From Oceanicella actignis (GTDB lineage: Bacteria; Pseudomonadota; Alphaproteobacteria; Rhodobacterales; Rhodobacteraceae), in the NCBI RefSeq assembly GCF_008124525.1, contig NZ_VNHJ01000012.1:1-64000 (forward strand): a DNA stretch of 64,000 nt, written 5' to 3'. How positions within the stretch are numbered: the stretch's first letter is position 1; the number at the start of each line of letters is the position of its first letter. The translations under genes were made by a program, and so were the position numbers. Shown here in pieces: positions 18,266-30,736 of this stretch. Below the pieces are notes generated by a model. That model worked only from the letters and a program-made list of their open reading frames with translations. It was not told the DNA's origin and searched no databases.

Positions 18266-19051
18266 ATGCGCGCCCTCAGCATCGCCGCGACCGGCATGGA
18301 AGCCCAACAGCTCCGCGTCGAGGTCATCTCGAACAACCTGGCCAACATGAACACGACGGCCTACAGCGCGCGTCGAGCCGAATTCGCCGACCTTCACTAT
18401 CAACAGGCGCAACGCCCGGGAACGGTCACGGCGGATGACGGGACCGTTCTCCCCACCGGCGTTCAGATCGGGCTCGGAGTGCGCGCCACCGCGATTACGC
18501 GGGATGTGGGCCAAGGCGCACTGAAGCAGACGGGAGGCGATCTCGACATCGCGATCGAGGGGGCCGGGTATCTGGAGGTGACGCTTCCATCCGGGCAAAC
18601 GGCCTACACGCGGGACGGAGCCCTCAAGAGGACCGGCGAGGGATTGATCGTAACGTCCGATGGCTTTGCGATTTCGCCCGAGATCACCATTCCCGCCGAC
18701 GCACGGGCCATCACGATCAATGCCGACGGCGAAGTCTACGCCTACTTCAACGGCCAGGTCGACGCCCAGCTGATCGGCGCCTTCACGCTGGCCACCTTCG
18801 CGAACCAGAAAGGCCTGGAGGCCATCGGCAGCAATCTGTTCCTGGAAACCGAGGCGTCCGGCGCGCCCGCCATCGGCCAGCCCGGCACCGACGGAAGAGG
18901 CGTTCTTCGCCAAGGCTTTCTCGAAGAGAGCACCGTCGACGCGGTGCGCGAGATCACCGAGCTGATCGAGGCGCAGCGGGGATACGAGCTCAACGCCAAG
19001 GTCATCACCGCCGCCGATCAGATGCTTGCGGCCACGTCTCAGGTGCGGTGA
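18266..19051 (+). CDS. flgG: Flagellar distal rod protein FlgG
   Basis: A 261-residue protein that forms the distal rod. The start MRALSIAATGMEAQQLRVEV leads into VISNNLANMNTTAYSARRAE. The characteristic GGDLDIAIEGAGYLEV and the C-terminal AQRGYELNAKVITAADQMLA motifs are present, and the length is exactly typical. GAAGGAGTAACGC precedes the ATG. Confidence 0.97.
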   Translation: MRALSIAATGMEAQQLRVEVISNNLANMNTTAYSARRAEFADLHYQQAQRPGTVTADDGTVLPTGVQIGLGVRATAITRDVGQGALKQTGGDLDIAIEGAGYLEVTLPSGQTAYTRDGALKRTGEGLIVTSDGFAISPEITIPADARAITINADGEVYAYFNGQVDAQLIGAFTLATFANQKGLEAIGSNLFLETEASGAPAIGQPGTDGRGVLRQGFLEESTVDAVREITELIEAQRGYELNAKVITAADQMLAATSQVR

Positions 19052-19503
19052 TGCGGAAGCTTCTCTTCATGGCGATGCTTCTCTTGGTCGGGGCAACGGA
19101 CCCCGGCGTCGCCGCGCAGACGGACCAGGAGAGCGTCGTCGTCGCAACGCGGACGATCCGGAGCCGATCCATCATCGGCCCCGAGGATGTCGCCCTGGCG
19201 ACGAACCGGCCCGCGCCTCCCGGCGCGGTCACGGACGTCGAGGCCGTCGTCGGGAAAGAGGCGCGGACCTCGATCTATGCCGGCAGACCCATCATGCGCG
19301 GGCATGTTCAGGATCCGGCGATCGTCGAGCGCAACGAGCTGGTTCGTCTCATCTTTCGCAAGGGTGCGCTTTTCATCGCCGCCGACGGCCGCGCGCTGGA
19401 GCGGGGCGGCCTTGGGCAGCGGGTCACCGTCATGAACCTCGATTCGCGCGCGACCGTCGTCGGGCGCGTGAGCGGACCGGGCGAAGTGGAGGTCAGCCGA
19501 TGA
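19051..19503 (+). CDS. flgA: Flagellar P-ring assembly chaperone FlgA (short form)
   Basis: A 150-residue secreted protein with a signal peptide (about 1-22) and one SAF-type domain (VVVATRTIRSRSIIGPEDVA to the C-terminal GRVSGPGEVEVSR). It helps FlgI form the periplasmic P ring. It is shorter than enterobacterial FlgA (about 220) and lacks its extra N-terminal half, as is common in Alphaproteobacteria. A GTG at 19048 just before the ATG would add one residue. It overlaps flgG by one base and flgH by four. Confidence 0.85.
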   Translation: MRKLLFMAMLLLVGATDPGVAAQTDQESVVVATRTIRSRSIIGPEDVALATNRPAPPGAVTDVEAVVGKEARTSIYAGRPIMRGHVQDPAIVERNELVRLIFRKGALFIAADGRALERGGLGQRVTVMNLDSRATVVGRVSGPGEVEVSR

Positions 19504-20237
19504 TCGCGCGCCTTGTCTTGACGGCGCTTCTTGTTGCGGCGGCCGGCTGCTCGCGGCTCGAGAACGTGGGCAAGGCCCCGGCTTTCACGCCGCCGGGCGA
19601 GGCCGAAAACCCCGTCCCGCCGATCGCGCCGCGCCGCGTCGCCTTGGCGACGCCTCCGCCAAGCCCGTCGCCCGAACCCTATTCGGCGGCGTCGCTGTGG
19701 CGGTCAGGCCCCTCGTCGCTGTTTGGCGACAGGCGGGCGAAATCGCTTGGCGACATCGTCACCGTCGTGATCGAGATCGACGACAAGGCCGAGCTGAAGA
19801 ACACGACGAAGCGCTCGCGCAGCGGGTCGGAGGACATGGCGGTCTCGGCCCTTCTCGGGGCGCCCGCGCTCATTGAAAACGCCTTCGGAGTCAGCACCGA
19901 CCCGGCGGCGTCGCTAAGCTCGTCCTCCTCGTCGGAAGGCGATGGGTCCGTCCGCCGCAACGAGAAGATCACTTTGCGCGTGGCCGCGACCGTCGTCGAC
20001 GTTCTGCCCAACGGGCACCTCGTGATCGCGGGGAACCAGGAAATCCGGGTCAACTACGAACTGCGCGACCTGCAGATCGCCGGCGTCATCCGCCCGGAGG
20101 ACATCTCGCGCAGGAACGAGATCTCGCACGACAAGATCGCCGAGGCGCGAATCTCCTACGGCGGGCGCGGTCAGATCACCGACGTTCAGCAGCCGCGCTA
20201 CGGCCAGCAGATCGCCGACATCCTGCTGCCATTCTGA
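19500..20237 (+). CDS. flgH: Flagellar L-ring lipoprotein FlgH
   Basis: A 245-residue outer-membrane lipoprotein that forms the L ring. A lipobox (AAAGC, Cys17) follows the signal sequence. The central LGDIVTVVIEIDDKAELKNT and C-terminal INYELRDLQIAGVIRPEDIS-type segments are diagnostic of FlgH. A Ser-rich loop (SLSSSSSSEGDG) lies at about residue 140. The start overlaps the flgA stop (ATGA). Confidence 0.95.
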   Translation: MIARLVLTALLVAAAGCSRLENVGKAPAFTPPGEAENPVPPIAPRRVALATPPPSPSPEPYSAASLWRSGPSSLFGDRRAKSLGDIVTVVIEIDDKAELKNTTKRSRSGSEDMAVSALLGAPALIENAFGVSTDPAASLSSSSSSEGDGSVRRNEKITLRVAATVVDVLPNGHLVIAGNQEIRVNYELRDLQIAGVIRPEDISRRNEISHDKIAEARISYGGRGQITDVQQPRYGQQIADILLPF

Positions 20238-20250
20238 GAGGGAGCCACGC

Positions 20251-20778
20251 ATGAAGAAGCTTCTGCCCATCCTGCTGGCGGTCATCGGCCTGGTGGGCGG
20301 AGCCGTCGCCGGCGCGATGCTCCGCCCAGCGCCAGCCGAAGATCACGCCAAGGCCGAAGCGCATGGCGGCGCCGAACCAGCGCACGCAGAGGGCGCGGCG
20401 CATGACGAACACGCGGCCCCGGACGAAGAGGAGGAACAGCACGACCCTGAGAAGACGTATGAGTTTGCCAAGCTGGACAAGCAATTCATCGTCCCGATCG
20501 TCCGCAACGAAGAAATCGCCGCCTTGGCGATACTGTCCCTGACGCTCGAGATGGAACCGGGGACCTCGGGCGCCGTTTCCGAGCGCGAGCCAAAGCTGCG
20601 CGACGAGCTGCTCCAGGCGCTTTTTCTGCATGCGCAGTCGGGCGGCTTCGACGGCGACTTCACCAGTCCGCAGGTCATGAAGGATTTGCGGGGCGCCTTG
20701 AAGAAGGCCGCGCGCAAGGTGATGGGACCGGCGGTGCACGACGTTCTGCTCACCGAGTTCGTGCGCCAGGATCTTTGA
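20251..20778 (+). CDS. Second FliL-like protein with His/acid-rich linker
   Basis: A 175-residue protein with an N-terminal membrane helix (about 5-26), then an unusual linker (about 28-70) rich in His, Glu, Asp and Ala (for example EDHAKAEAHGG and AAHDEHAAPDEEEEQHD), and a FliL-type domain ending in VHDVLLTEFVRQ. It follows flgH by 13 bp with GAGAGGGAG before the ATG. A FliL-like gene after flgH is common in Rhodobacteraceae. It differs clearly from the FliL at 12418, so the two are paralogs with possibly distinct roles. The linker could bind metal, but that is speculative. Confidence 0.8.
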   Translation: MKKLLPILLAVIGLVGGAVAGAMLRPAPAEDHAKAEAHGGAEPAHAEGAAHDEHAAPDEEEEQHDPEKTYEFAKLDKQFIVPIVRNEEIAALAILSLTLEMEPGTSGAVSEREPKLRDELLQALFLHAQSGGFDGDFTSPQVMKDLRGALKKAARKVMGPAVHDVLLTEFVRQDL

Positions 20779-20895
20779 CCCGGCGTTCAGGCGTGCGAAA
20801 CCCGTTGCGCCGCTCGCGCAAGCCCTTAATGTGTCCGGTCCCCGGCGACGTGTCTTCTCGCCGCGGCCGGGGCGGCGGCATCAGGTGGACAAACG

Positions 20896-22014
20896 ATGAA
20901 GATCAGCATCGAGCGGGCGACTCTTCTCAAGGCCATGAGCCGGGCGCAGGGCGTCGTCGAACGCAGAACGACCATTCCGATCCTGTCCAACGTGCTGATC
21001 GAAGCTTCGGGCGACGGCGCCTCGATTCGCGCCACCGACCTCGACGTCGAGGTCGTCGACCGCGTTCCCGCAATGGTCGAGCAGGCGGGGGCGACCACGG
21101 TCGGCGCGCATACGCTGCATGAAATCGTGCGCAAGCTGCCCGACGGGGCGATGGTGTCGCTGCACCACGACGCCGCGAGCGAAAGGCTGCACATCGTCGC
21201 CGGCCGTTCGCATTTCTCGCTCGCCACGCTGCCGCGCGAGGATTTTCCCGTCATGGCCTCGAGCGAGTATGACGTGACCTTCGCGGCCCCCGCCCCGATG
21301 CTGCGCCGGCTGTTCGACAAGGCCAAGTTCGCGATCTCGACCGAAGAGACGCGATATTATCTCAACGGCGTCTACATGCATGTCGCCGACGGCCCCGAAG
21401 GTCGCAGCCTGCGCTGCGTGGCCACGGACGGCCATCGCCTGGCGCGCGTCGACGCGCCCGTCCCGGCCGGCGCCGAGGCGGCGCCGGGCGTGATCGTGCC
21501 GCGCAAGACGGTGGGCGAGCTCAAGAAGCTGCTCGAGGATGACGAGGCCGAGATCACCGTCAGCATCTCGGAGACCAAGATCCGCTTCGCCACCCCGGAG
21601 CTTGCCCTCACGTCGAAGGTGATCGACGGCTCGTTCCCCGACTACACGCGGGTCATCCCGCTGCACAACAGCCGCCGGCTCGAGGTGGACGCCGCCGATT
21701 TCGCGGCGGCAGTCGACCGCGTGGCGACGGTGTCGTCGGAACGCTCGCGCGCGGTCAAGCTCAAGCTCGATCAGGACAGGCTGGTGCTGTCGGTCAACGC
21801 GCCCGACACCGGCGCCGCCGAGGAGGAGCTTGTCGTCGCCTATGACGCCGAGCCCCTTGAAATCGGCTTCAACGCGAAATATCTGCTTGAAATCGCAGGA
21901 CAAATCGAACGCGAGAACGCGGTTTTCATGTTCAACTCGCCGGGCGAGCCGGCCCTTGTGCGCGAAGGCGATGACGAAAGTGCCGTTTACGTCGTGATGC
22001 CGATGCGGGTGTGA
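20896..22014 (+). CDS. dnaN: DNA polymerase III beta subunit (sliding clamp)
   Basis: A 372-residue clamp with three repeated beta-clamp folds. MKISIERATLLKAMSRAQGV, the middle SEYDVTFAAPAPMLRRLFDK segment and the C-terminal YVVMPMRV are all standard. It encircles DNA and tethers polymerases. It is followed by recF and gyrB in the classical order, but dnaA does not precede it; flagellar genes do. Confidence 0.97.
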   Translation: MKISIERATLLKAMSRAQGVVERRTTIPILSNVLIEASGDGASIRATDLDVEVVDRVPAMVEQAGATTVGAHTLHEIVRKLPDGAMVSLHHDAASERLHIVAGRSHFSLATLPREDFPVMASSEYDVTFAAPAPMLRRLFDKAKFAISTEETRYYLNGVYMHVADGPEGRSLRCVATDGHRLARVDAPVPAGAEAAPGVIVPRKTVGELKKLLEDDEAEITVSISETKIRFATPELALTSKVIDGSFPDYTRVIPLHNSRRLEVDAADFAAAVDRVATVSSERSRAVKLKLDQDRLVLSVNAPDTGAAEEELVVAYDAEPLEIGFNAKYLLEIAGQIERENAVFMFNSPGEPALVREGDDESAVYVVMPMRV

Positions 22015-22054
22015 TGCGCGTCGATGGCCGGCCGGCGGCGCGGAGCGGCCGGAC

Positions 22055-25698
<3,644 letters not shown>

Positions 25699-25866
25699 GC
25701 AACGGGCCCCCGGCGCGCTTGCGCCGCGGGGACCGCACTTGGGCAAAAGGCTATCCGGGCGCGGATCGGCGCGGCGGCGGTTACGCGCTTGCCGGCCGCC
25801 GCCGCGGACGGCATCCTTCCGCCGCCACCATTCCCCGCAAGGGGCCCAGGCGCGAGGGAAGCGGCC

Positions 25867-27015
25867 ATGATTTCGAGAAGAACCTTTCTTGCGGGCGCAG
25901 GGCTTGCCGCCGCGGGCGCCGCGGGCTGGCAATTCGGTCTGCGGCCGATGCTCGATCCCGCGCCGGCCAAGGTCGGCTTCGAGCTTGACGATGAAACCCT
26001 GCGCGCTGCGCGCGACTTCATGGCCCGACATCCGATCATCGACAGCCACGCCCACCCCGGGCGAACCTTTCTGCGCGAGGCCGAGAACCTTTCCTTCAAG
26101 ATTCGGCTCTACAAGCTTCTGGGCGGCGCTTTCGAGGAACGCACGCTTGCGGACATGGCCGAAGGCGGCGTGGACGGCGCGGTCTTCAACGGCGTCGCCG
26201 ACGTTCAGCTTCTGACCCTGAGCGACGAGGGCCTTGTTGCCGGGCGCGAATTTTCGCCCGACGAGGCATGGACCTCATACCGGCGCCAGATCCGGAATCT
26301 GCGCGCCCTCGCGCAGAACGGGCTCGTCCGCTTGTGTCTGAACTCGGCCGACGTCATGGGCGCCAAGGCCGCCGGTCAACGCGCCATGATCCTGGCGATG
26401 GAGGGCGCGGATTTCCTCGAGAACGACCTTTCGCGCATACGCCAAGCGCATGAAGACGGCGTGCGCATGCTGACGCTCGTTCACTACCACGACAACACCC
26501 TGGGCGACATCATGACCGGCGCGGTCGGCTCGCGCGGCCTGACGGACTTTGGGCGCGAAGCCGTGGCCGCGATCCAGGAGGCCGGAGTCATGATCGATCT
26601 GTCCCACGCTTCCGAGAAGACCGCGTTCGACGTTCTTTCGATCTCGAAAAAGCCGGTCGTTCTGACGCATACCCACATCAACACGCCGACGCTCAGCCAT
26701 CCTCGCTTCGTAAGCCGCGAACTGGCTCAGGCCGTCGCCGAAACGGGCGGCTACATCGGCGCGTGGCCGGCGGGCATCGGGATCGACTCTCTTGCGCAGT
26801 TCATCGACCGCGTCGAGTTTCTGCTCGACGCCGTCGGCGCCGCTCATGTGGCGCTGGGCTCGGACATGGACGCCAACTACAAGCCTGTGCTCGAAACCTA
26901 TCGCAAGATGCCGCTGGTGGTCGGCGCGCTGATGCGGCGAGGCGTAGCCGAACAGGATCTGGCCGCCATCATGGGCGGCAATGTGCTGCGCGTCATGGAC
27001 ATGTCCCAGGCCTGA
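25867..27015 (+). CDS. Tat-exported M19 membrane dipeptidase
   Basis: A 382-residue peptidase family M19 (renal dipeptidase) protein. The N terminus has the twin-arginine signal ISRRTFLAGAGLAAAGAA. Zinc ligands are visible: HAHPG after IIDS (H-x-D type), the bridging Glu in MEGADFLENDL, DLSHAS and the VLTHTHINT histidine, with GSDMDANYKP near the end. It probably hydrolyses dipeptides in the periplasm. The ATG at 25867 is chosen for the Tat motif; an upstream in-frame start would hide it. It lies between gyrB and the flagellar flgI operon. Confidence 0.9.
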   Translation: MISRRTFLAGAGLAAAGAAGWQFGLRPMLDPAPAKVGFELDDETLRAARDFMARHPIIDSHAHPGRTFLREAENLSFKIRLYKLLGGAFEERTLADMAEGGVDGAVFNGVADVQLLTLSDEGLVAGREFSPDEAWTSYRRQIRNLRALAQNGLVRLCLNSADVMGAKAAGQRAMILAMEGADFLENDLSRIRQAHEDGVRMLTLVHYHDNTLGDIMTGAVGSRGLTDFGREAVAAIQEAGVMIDLSHASEKTAFDVLSISKKPVVLTHTHINTPTLSHPRFVSRELAQAVAETGGYIGAWPAGIGIDSLAQFIDRVEFLLDAVGAAHVALGSDMDANYKPVLETYRKMPLVVGALMRRGVAEQDLAAIMGGNVLRVMDMSQA

Positions 27016-27038
27016 GCAAGCCGGCCGCGAAGGCGTCG

Positions 27039-27062
27039 AAGCCGCGCATTCGCGCGCGGCTT
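27039..27062. terminator. Hairpin between dipeptidase and flgI (convergent)
   Basis: AAGCCGCGC and GCGCGGCTT are perfect 9-bp arms with a 6-base loop in the 54-bp gap between convergent genes. The outer AA/TT pairs give a short pyrimidine end in either direction, so it could stop transcription from both sides. Confidence 0.55.
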
Positions 27063-27069
27063 GGACGCG

Positions 27070-28230
27070 CTATCGCACGATGAAGTCGGCATGCAGCGCC
27101 CCCGAGGATTTGAGCGACATCAGGATGTCGATCAGCCCCGAAGACGTGACGCCGATCATGTTCAGTCCGGCGACCAGGTCATCCAACGTCACGTTCCCGT
27201 CGATGACGAACAGGTTGCCCTGCCCGCCCTGGTTCACGTCGATATTGGTCCTGGGAACGACGATCGTCTCGCCGTTCTTCGCGAAGGGATTGGGCTGAGA
27301 GACCGTCGGCGTCTCATCGATGCGGATGGTCAGCCCGCCCTTCGAAATGGCCACCTTGGAAATGCGCACATCGCCGCCCATGACGACCGTTCCCGTGCGC
27401 TGATCGACCACCACCCGCGCGACCACCGAGGGGTTCACGGTCAGATTCTCGATCCGACTGATCAACGCGGCCGGGCTCAGGCCCGAGCCCGCGACGTCGA
27501 CCTGAACCGTGCCCGAATCAAGCATGACCGCCGGCGCGCCGGGCAGGGTCTTGTTGATGGTCTCGGCGATGCGCGAGGCGGTCGTGAAATCGGCCTCGCG
27601 CAAGGCCAGGCGGATGTTCGGCATCGATGCCAGGGAATAGTCGATCTCGCGCTCGACGCGGGCCCCTCCGGGAATGGTGGCGACCGTGGGCACGCCCAGG
27701 GTCACCTTCGCGGCGGCCCCTTCGGCCAACACGCCCCCCGCGACGATGGACCCCTGCGCGACTGCATATATCTCGCCGTCGGCGGCGTTGAGCGGCGTCA
27801 TGATGAGCGTTCCGCCCAGCAGGGATTTCGCGTCGCCAATGGCCGAAACCGTCACGTCGATCTTGCTTCCGGCGCGCGCGAAGGGCGGCAGAACCGCCGT
27901 CACCAGAACCGCGGCGACATTCTTCGGACGGAAACTTTCGCCCGACACGTTGATCCCGAGGCGCTCGAGCAGGTTCGCCAAGGCCTCTTCCGTAAAGGGA
28001 GAGTTGCGCAATCCGTCGCCCGTCCCGGCCAACCCCACCACAAGGCCATAGCCGACAAGGTCGTTGCCGCGCACGCCCTCGAAATCGACCAGATCCTTGA
28101 TCCGCACATTGGGCCCATGGCCGCGCCCTTCGACGCCCGGAGCGGGCGGCATGACCCCCGGCGCGGCGGGCAACGCGCCGGCCCACGCAAGCAGCATCGC
28201 CGCCGTCAGTCTGAACAACAGCCGGTTCAT
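27070..28230 (-). CDS. flgI: Flagellar P-ring protein FlgI
   Basis: A 386-residue secreted P-ring subunit. It has a signal peptide (about 1-22), then RIKDLVDFEGVRGNDLVGYG, LLGGTLIMTPLNAADGEIYA, and the C-terminal DIDVNQGG/DLVAGLN-type segments ending IDILMSLKSSGALHADFIVR. It is the last gene of the minus-strand flgE-flgK-flgL-flgI operon and overlaps flgL by 4 bp. Its chaperone FlgA is encoded in the other flagellar block. Confidence 0.97.
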   Translation of the reverse strand: MNRLLFRLTAAMLLAWAGALPAAPGVMPPAPGVEGRGHGPNVRIKDLVDFEGVRGNDLVGYGLVVGLAGTGDGLRNSPFTEEALANLLERLGINVSGESFRPKNVAAVLVTAVLPPFARAGSKIDVTVSAIGDAKSLLGGTLIMTPLNAADGEIYAVAQGSIVAGGVLAEGAAAKVTLGVPTVATIPGGARVEREIDYSLASMPNIRLALREADFTTASRIAETINKTLPGAPAVMLDSGTVQVDVAGSGLSPAALISRIENLTVNPSVVARVVVDQRTGTVVMGGDVRISKVAISKGGLTIRIDETPTVSQPNPFAKNGETIVVPRTNIDVNQGGQGNLFVIDGNVTLDDLVAGLNMIGVTSSGLIDILMSLKSSGALHADFIVR

Positions 28231-29237
28231 CGCAGATAATTCACAAGGCGCATGTTGGACATGCGCACCGCGACGGTGAAGGCGGCGTCAAGCTGCGACT
28301 CCAAAGCCTGGAACTCGGACGCCGCCTCATACTGATCTTTGCCAAGGATCGACGTGCGGGCCAGCTCGAGCGCGCTCTTGCGCCCGGCCACAAGGTCGGC
28401 CGCGCGTTCGACGCGCTCCTGCCGCACGCCGACCGTCAGCCTGATGTCGTCGAGGTCGCCCATCGCCCCCATCGCGCGCTCGGCCGCATCCTGCAAAAGC
28501 GGCAGAACCATCGCATCGCCGCCAGTGAAATGGCCTTCGGTCGCCACCACCGCAGTGGCCAGACCAGCCAGCAACTTGCGAAAGGCGTCGGCGTCCGCCC
28601 TTACGTCGAAGGCGATGCGCTCGGACGGAGCGACCTCGACATCGGACGCGTCCGCGCCCGACCCGAGATAGGCGCTCGTCTCGAAAGCGCCGCCCGCCGC
28701 AAGGAAATATCCGTCGATCTGCGCCTGCACGCCGGTCAGGGTGATCTCCGGCGCGGTCAGCGCGGTGACTGCGCTCAGAATCGCGTCGGCATCGAGCAAG
28801 GCTGGGCCGTCGGCCTGGGCGCCGGCGAACAGCGCGCGCCCGCCATAGCTGGCGTTCAGCGTGGCCACGACCGACTCGAAGGCCGCGCGCGCATCGGCGG
28901 CATGCGCAAGCGCCCCCTGCAGATCCTGAAGCTTGACCTCGGACAGCAGGTCGATCCCGATCGCCTCGCCCGCCGTGCGGATGGTCTCGAGCGCGGCCTG
29001 CGTCGCATCGAGCCGACCTCGCGCCGCCGAGATCGCATCTCCATAGCCGCCCATCCGCGTCAATTCCGCGTCGATCGCATGCAGGCGCGAAACATCGCCT
29101 CCGCTCGCCGCCAACTGATCGGCGCGCAAGCCGGTGGACAACTCCTTGGCCGAGACGCGCATCTTCTCGGACACGCGCGAAGTGAACATCTGCGTCTGGC
29201 GGTGCGCGAAAAGGTCGGAGATTGCCGAGAACTTCAT
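28227..29237 (-). CDS. flgL: Hook-filament junction protein FlgL
   Basis: A 336-residue flagellin-like protein. The N-terminal helix TQMFTSRVSEKMRVSAKELS and the C-terminal AASEFQALESQLDAAFTVAV helix form the D0/D1 coiled coil, with a variable middle region. It joins the hook to the filament through FlgK. One base separates it from flgK and 4 bp overlap flgI. Confidence 0.88.
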   Translation of the reverse strand: MKFSAISDLFAHRQTQMFTSRVSEKMRVSAKELSTGLRADQLAASGGDVSRLHAIDAELTRMGGYGDAISAARGRLDATQAALETIRTAGEAIGIDLLSEVKLQDLQGALAHAADARAAFESVVATLNASYGGRALFAGAQADGPALLDADAILSAVTALTAPEITLTGVQAQIDGYFLAAGGAFETSAYLGSGADASDVEVAPSERIAFDVRADADAFRKLLAGLATAVVATEGHFTGGDAMVLPLLQDAAERAMGAMGDLDDIRLTVGVRQERVERAADLVAGRKSALELARTSILGKDQYEAASEFQALESQLDAAFTVAVRMSNMRLVNYLR

Positions 29238-29238
29238 G

Positions 29239-30705
29239 TCAGATCTCCATCAGCATCTTGATCAGCGAGTCCGTGACCTCGAGCACCCGGGCATTGGCGG
29301 CGTAGGCCTGCTCGACCAGCATCAGCGCCGCCATCTCCTCGTCGGTATCGACGCCCACGACGGCGGCTTCGGCCTCGGCGAACATTTCGTGACGTCCCGC
29401 GGACAGGGCCTGCGCCTCGTCCGCCGCGCCGGCCTCGGCGGCGCGCACCGCGGCCGCGCGCGCCGCCAGGTCGGAGAAGCCGACATCGGCGAACACCAGC
29501 GAAGCGGCGTCGGGCGTCCGCAGCTCGGTCATGCGCGAGACCAGAGCGCGCAGCACGTCGTCCTCGGCCGCGTCGCCGGGGGCCGAGGCGTAAAGACCGT
29601 CGCGCAGCCGCCACAGCTCGCCGCCATTGTCGGGATCGGCCTGAGCATTGACGGCGATGCGGCCGGCAAGTCCGACCAGGTCGCTCGGGTCCAGCGGACC
29701 GCCCGCATCGGTGAAGAGCCCCGCCGCCCCCGGCGTGATGGTCGGGTCGGCGCTGGAATCCTCGAAGCGCGCGATCAGATCCGCGGCCAACGCGTCGATC
29801 TGCGCGTGCGCTTCGGGGCCGAGCACGTCGCGCACGTAAAAGTGCGCGCCAAGCGAGCCGCCGTCGAGGGGCCCGCTCTCATCCTCGCGCCCTGCGGCGA
29901 TGGCGCGTCCATCGATGGAAAGCCCCGAGAGAGCCCCCGAAGACAGCGTCATGTCCGGCGTGATCATGCCGGTGGGGGTGAACTCGAGCCTGCGCGCGCG
30001 GCCGTCCAGAAGCACCGCGCCGTTGGCTGTGTAGAGCGCCAGCGCGTCGCCGTCGCGCGCGACCGTGCGCACGGGCACGATCGAGGCGATCTTGTCGACC
30101 TGCACCTGGCGCTGCTGCTCGAGCGCCGCGGTCGAGCCGCCGATCGCCCGCACGCCCTTGATCTCGGCGTTCAGGCGCTCGATCTCGGAAAGGGCGTCGT
30201 TGACGGTCTCGACCTCGCGCGCGATGGCGGCGTCGGCGTCCATGCGGATGCGATCGAATTCGGCCGAAGCCTGAGCGACGCCGCGCGCCAGCCCCATGGC
30301 CGCCTGCAGCGCGGCGGCCTGCAGCGGCTCGCTTTCGGGCGTGTCGGCCAGCCGCCGCAGGGCCGTCTCCAGCGTGGCGGCAAGCTGGGGAAGGGCGCCG
30401 GCCTGGCCGGACTCGCCGTAAACCGCGCTCATGCGCGACTGCGCCTTCGCCGTCACCCCGCGCGCGGCGCTCTCGGCCTGCGCGGCGCGCCGATCCGCGG
30501 TTGCGCGCGGATCCGTGGCGCGGGTGACGCGCTCGATGCGCACCCCCGCCCCGCGCCCCTCGAGCACAGCGGCCGACAGCTGCACCTCCTGGCGCGCATA
30601 GCCTTCGGTCATCGCGTTGGCCACGTTGCCCGAGATGATGTCGCTTCGTTTCGCCGCCGCGGCCAGGCCGCTGAGGGCGTTGGCGAATGCGCCGCTGATG
30701 CTCAT
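29239..30705 (-). CDS. flgK: Hook-filament junction protein FlgK
   Basis: A 488-residue hook-associated protein 1. The N terminus (SGAFANALSGLAAAAKRSDI then SGNVANAMTEGYARQEV) and the C terminus (LMLVEQAYAANARVLEVTDS) are those of FlgK. The long central helical region ends with an Ala-rich, variable domain. It sits between flgE (31 bp upstream) and flgL. Confidence 0.94.
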   Translation of the reverse strand: MSISGAFANALSGLAAAAKRSDIISGNVANAMTEGYARQEVQLSAAVLEGRGAGVRIERVTRATDPRATADRRAAQAESAARGVTAKAQSRMSAVYGESGQAGALPQLAATLETALRRLADTPESEPLQAAALQAAMGLARGVAQASAEFDRIRMDADAAIAREVETVNDALSEIERLNAEIKGVRAIGGSTAALEQQRQVQVDKIASIVPVRTVARDGDALALYTANGAVLLDGRARRLEFTPTGMITPDMTLSSGALSGLSIDGRAIAAGREDESGPLDGGSLGAHFYVRDVLGPEAHAQIDALAADLIARFEDSSADPTITPGAAGLFTDAGGPLDPSDLVGLAGRIAVNAQADPDNGGELWRLRDGLYASAPGDAAEDDVLRALVSRMTELRTPDAASLVFADVGFSDLAARAAAVRAAEAGAADEAQALSAGRHEMFAEAEAAVVGVDTDEEMAALMLVEQAYAANARVLEVTDSLIKMLMEI

Positions 30706-30736
30706 GGTGCTTCTCCGTCAGGGCTGGGGGCCGCCG

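Noticed and set aside
20779..20895. Possible replication origin before dnaN
   Set aside because: No TTATCCACA-type DnaA boxes or AT-rich unwinding element are visible, and dnaA is not adjacent.
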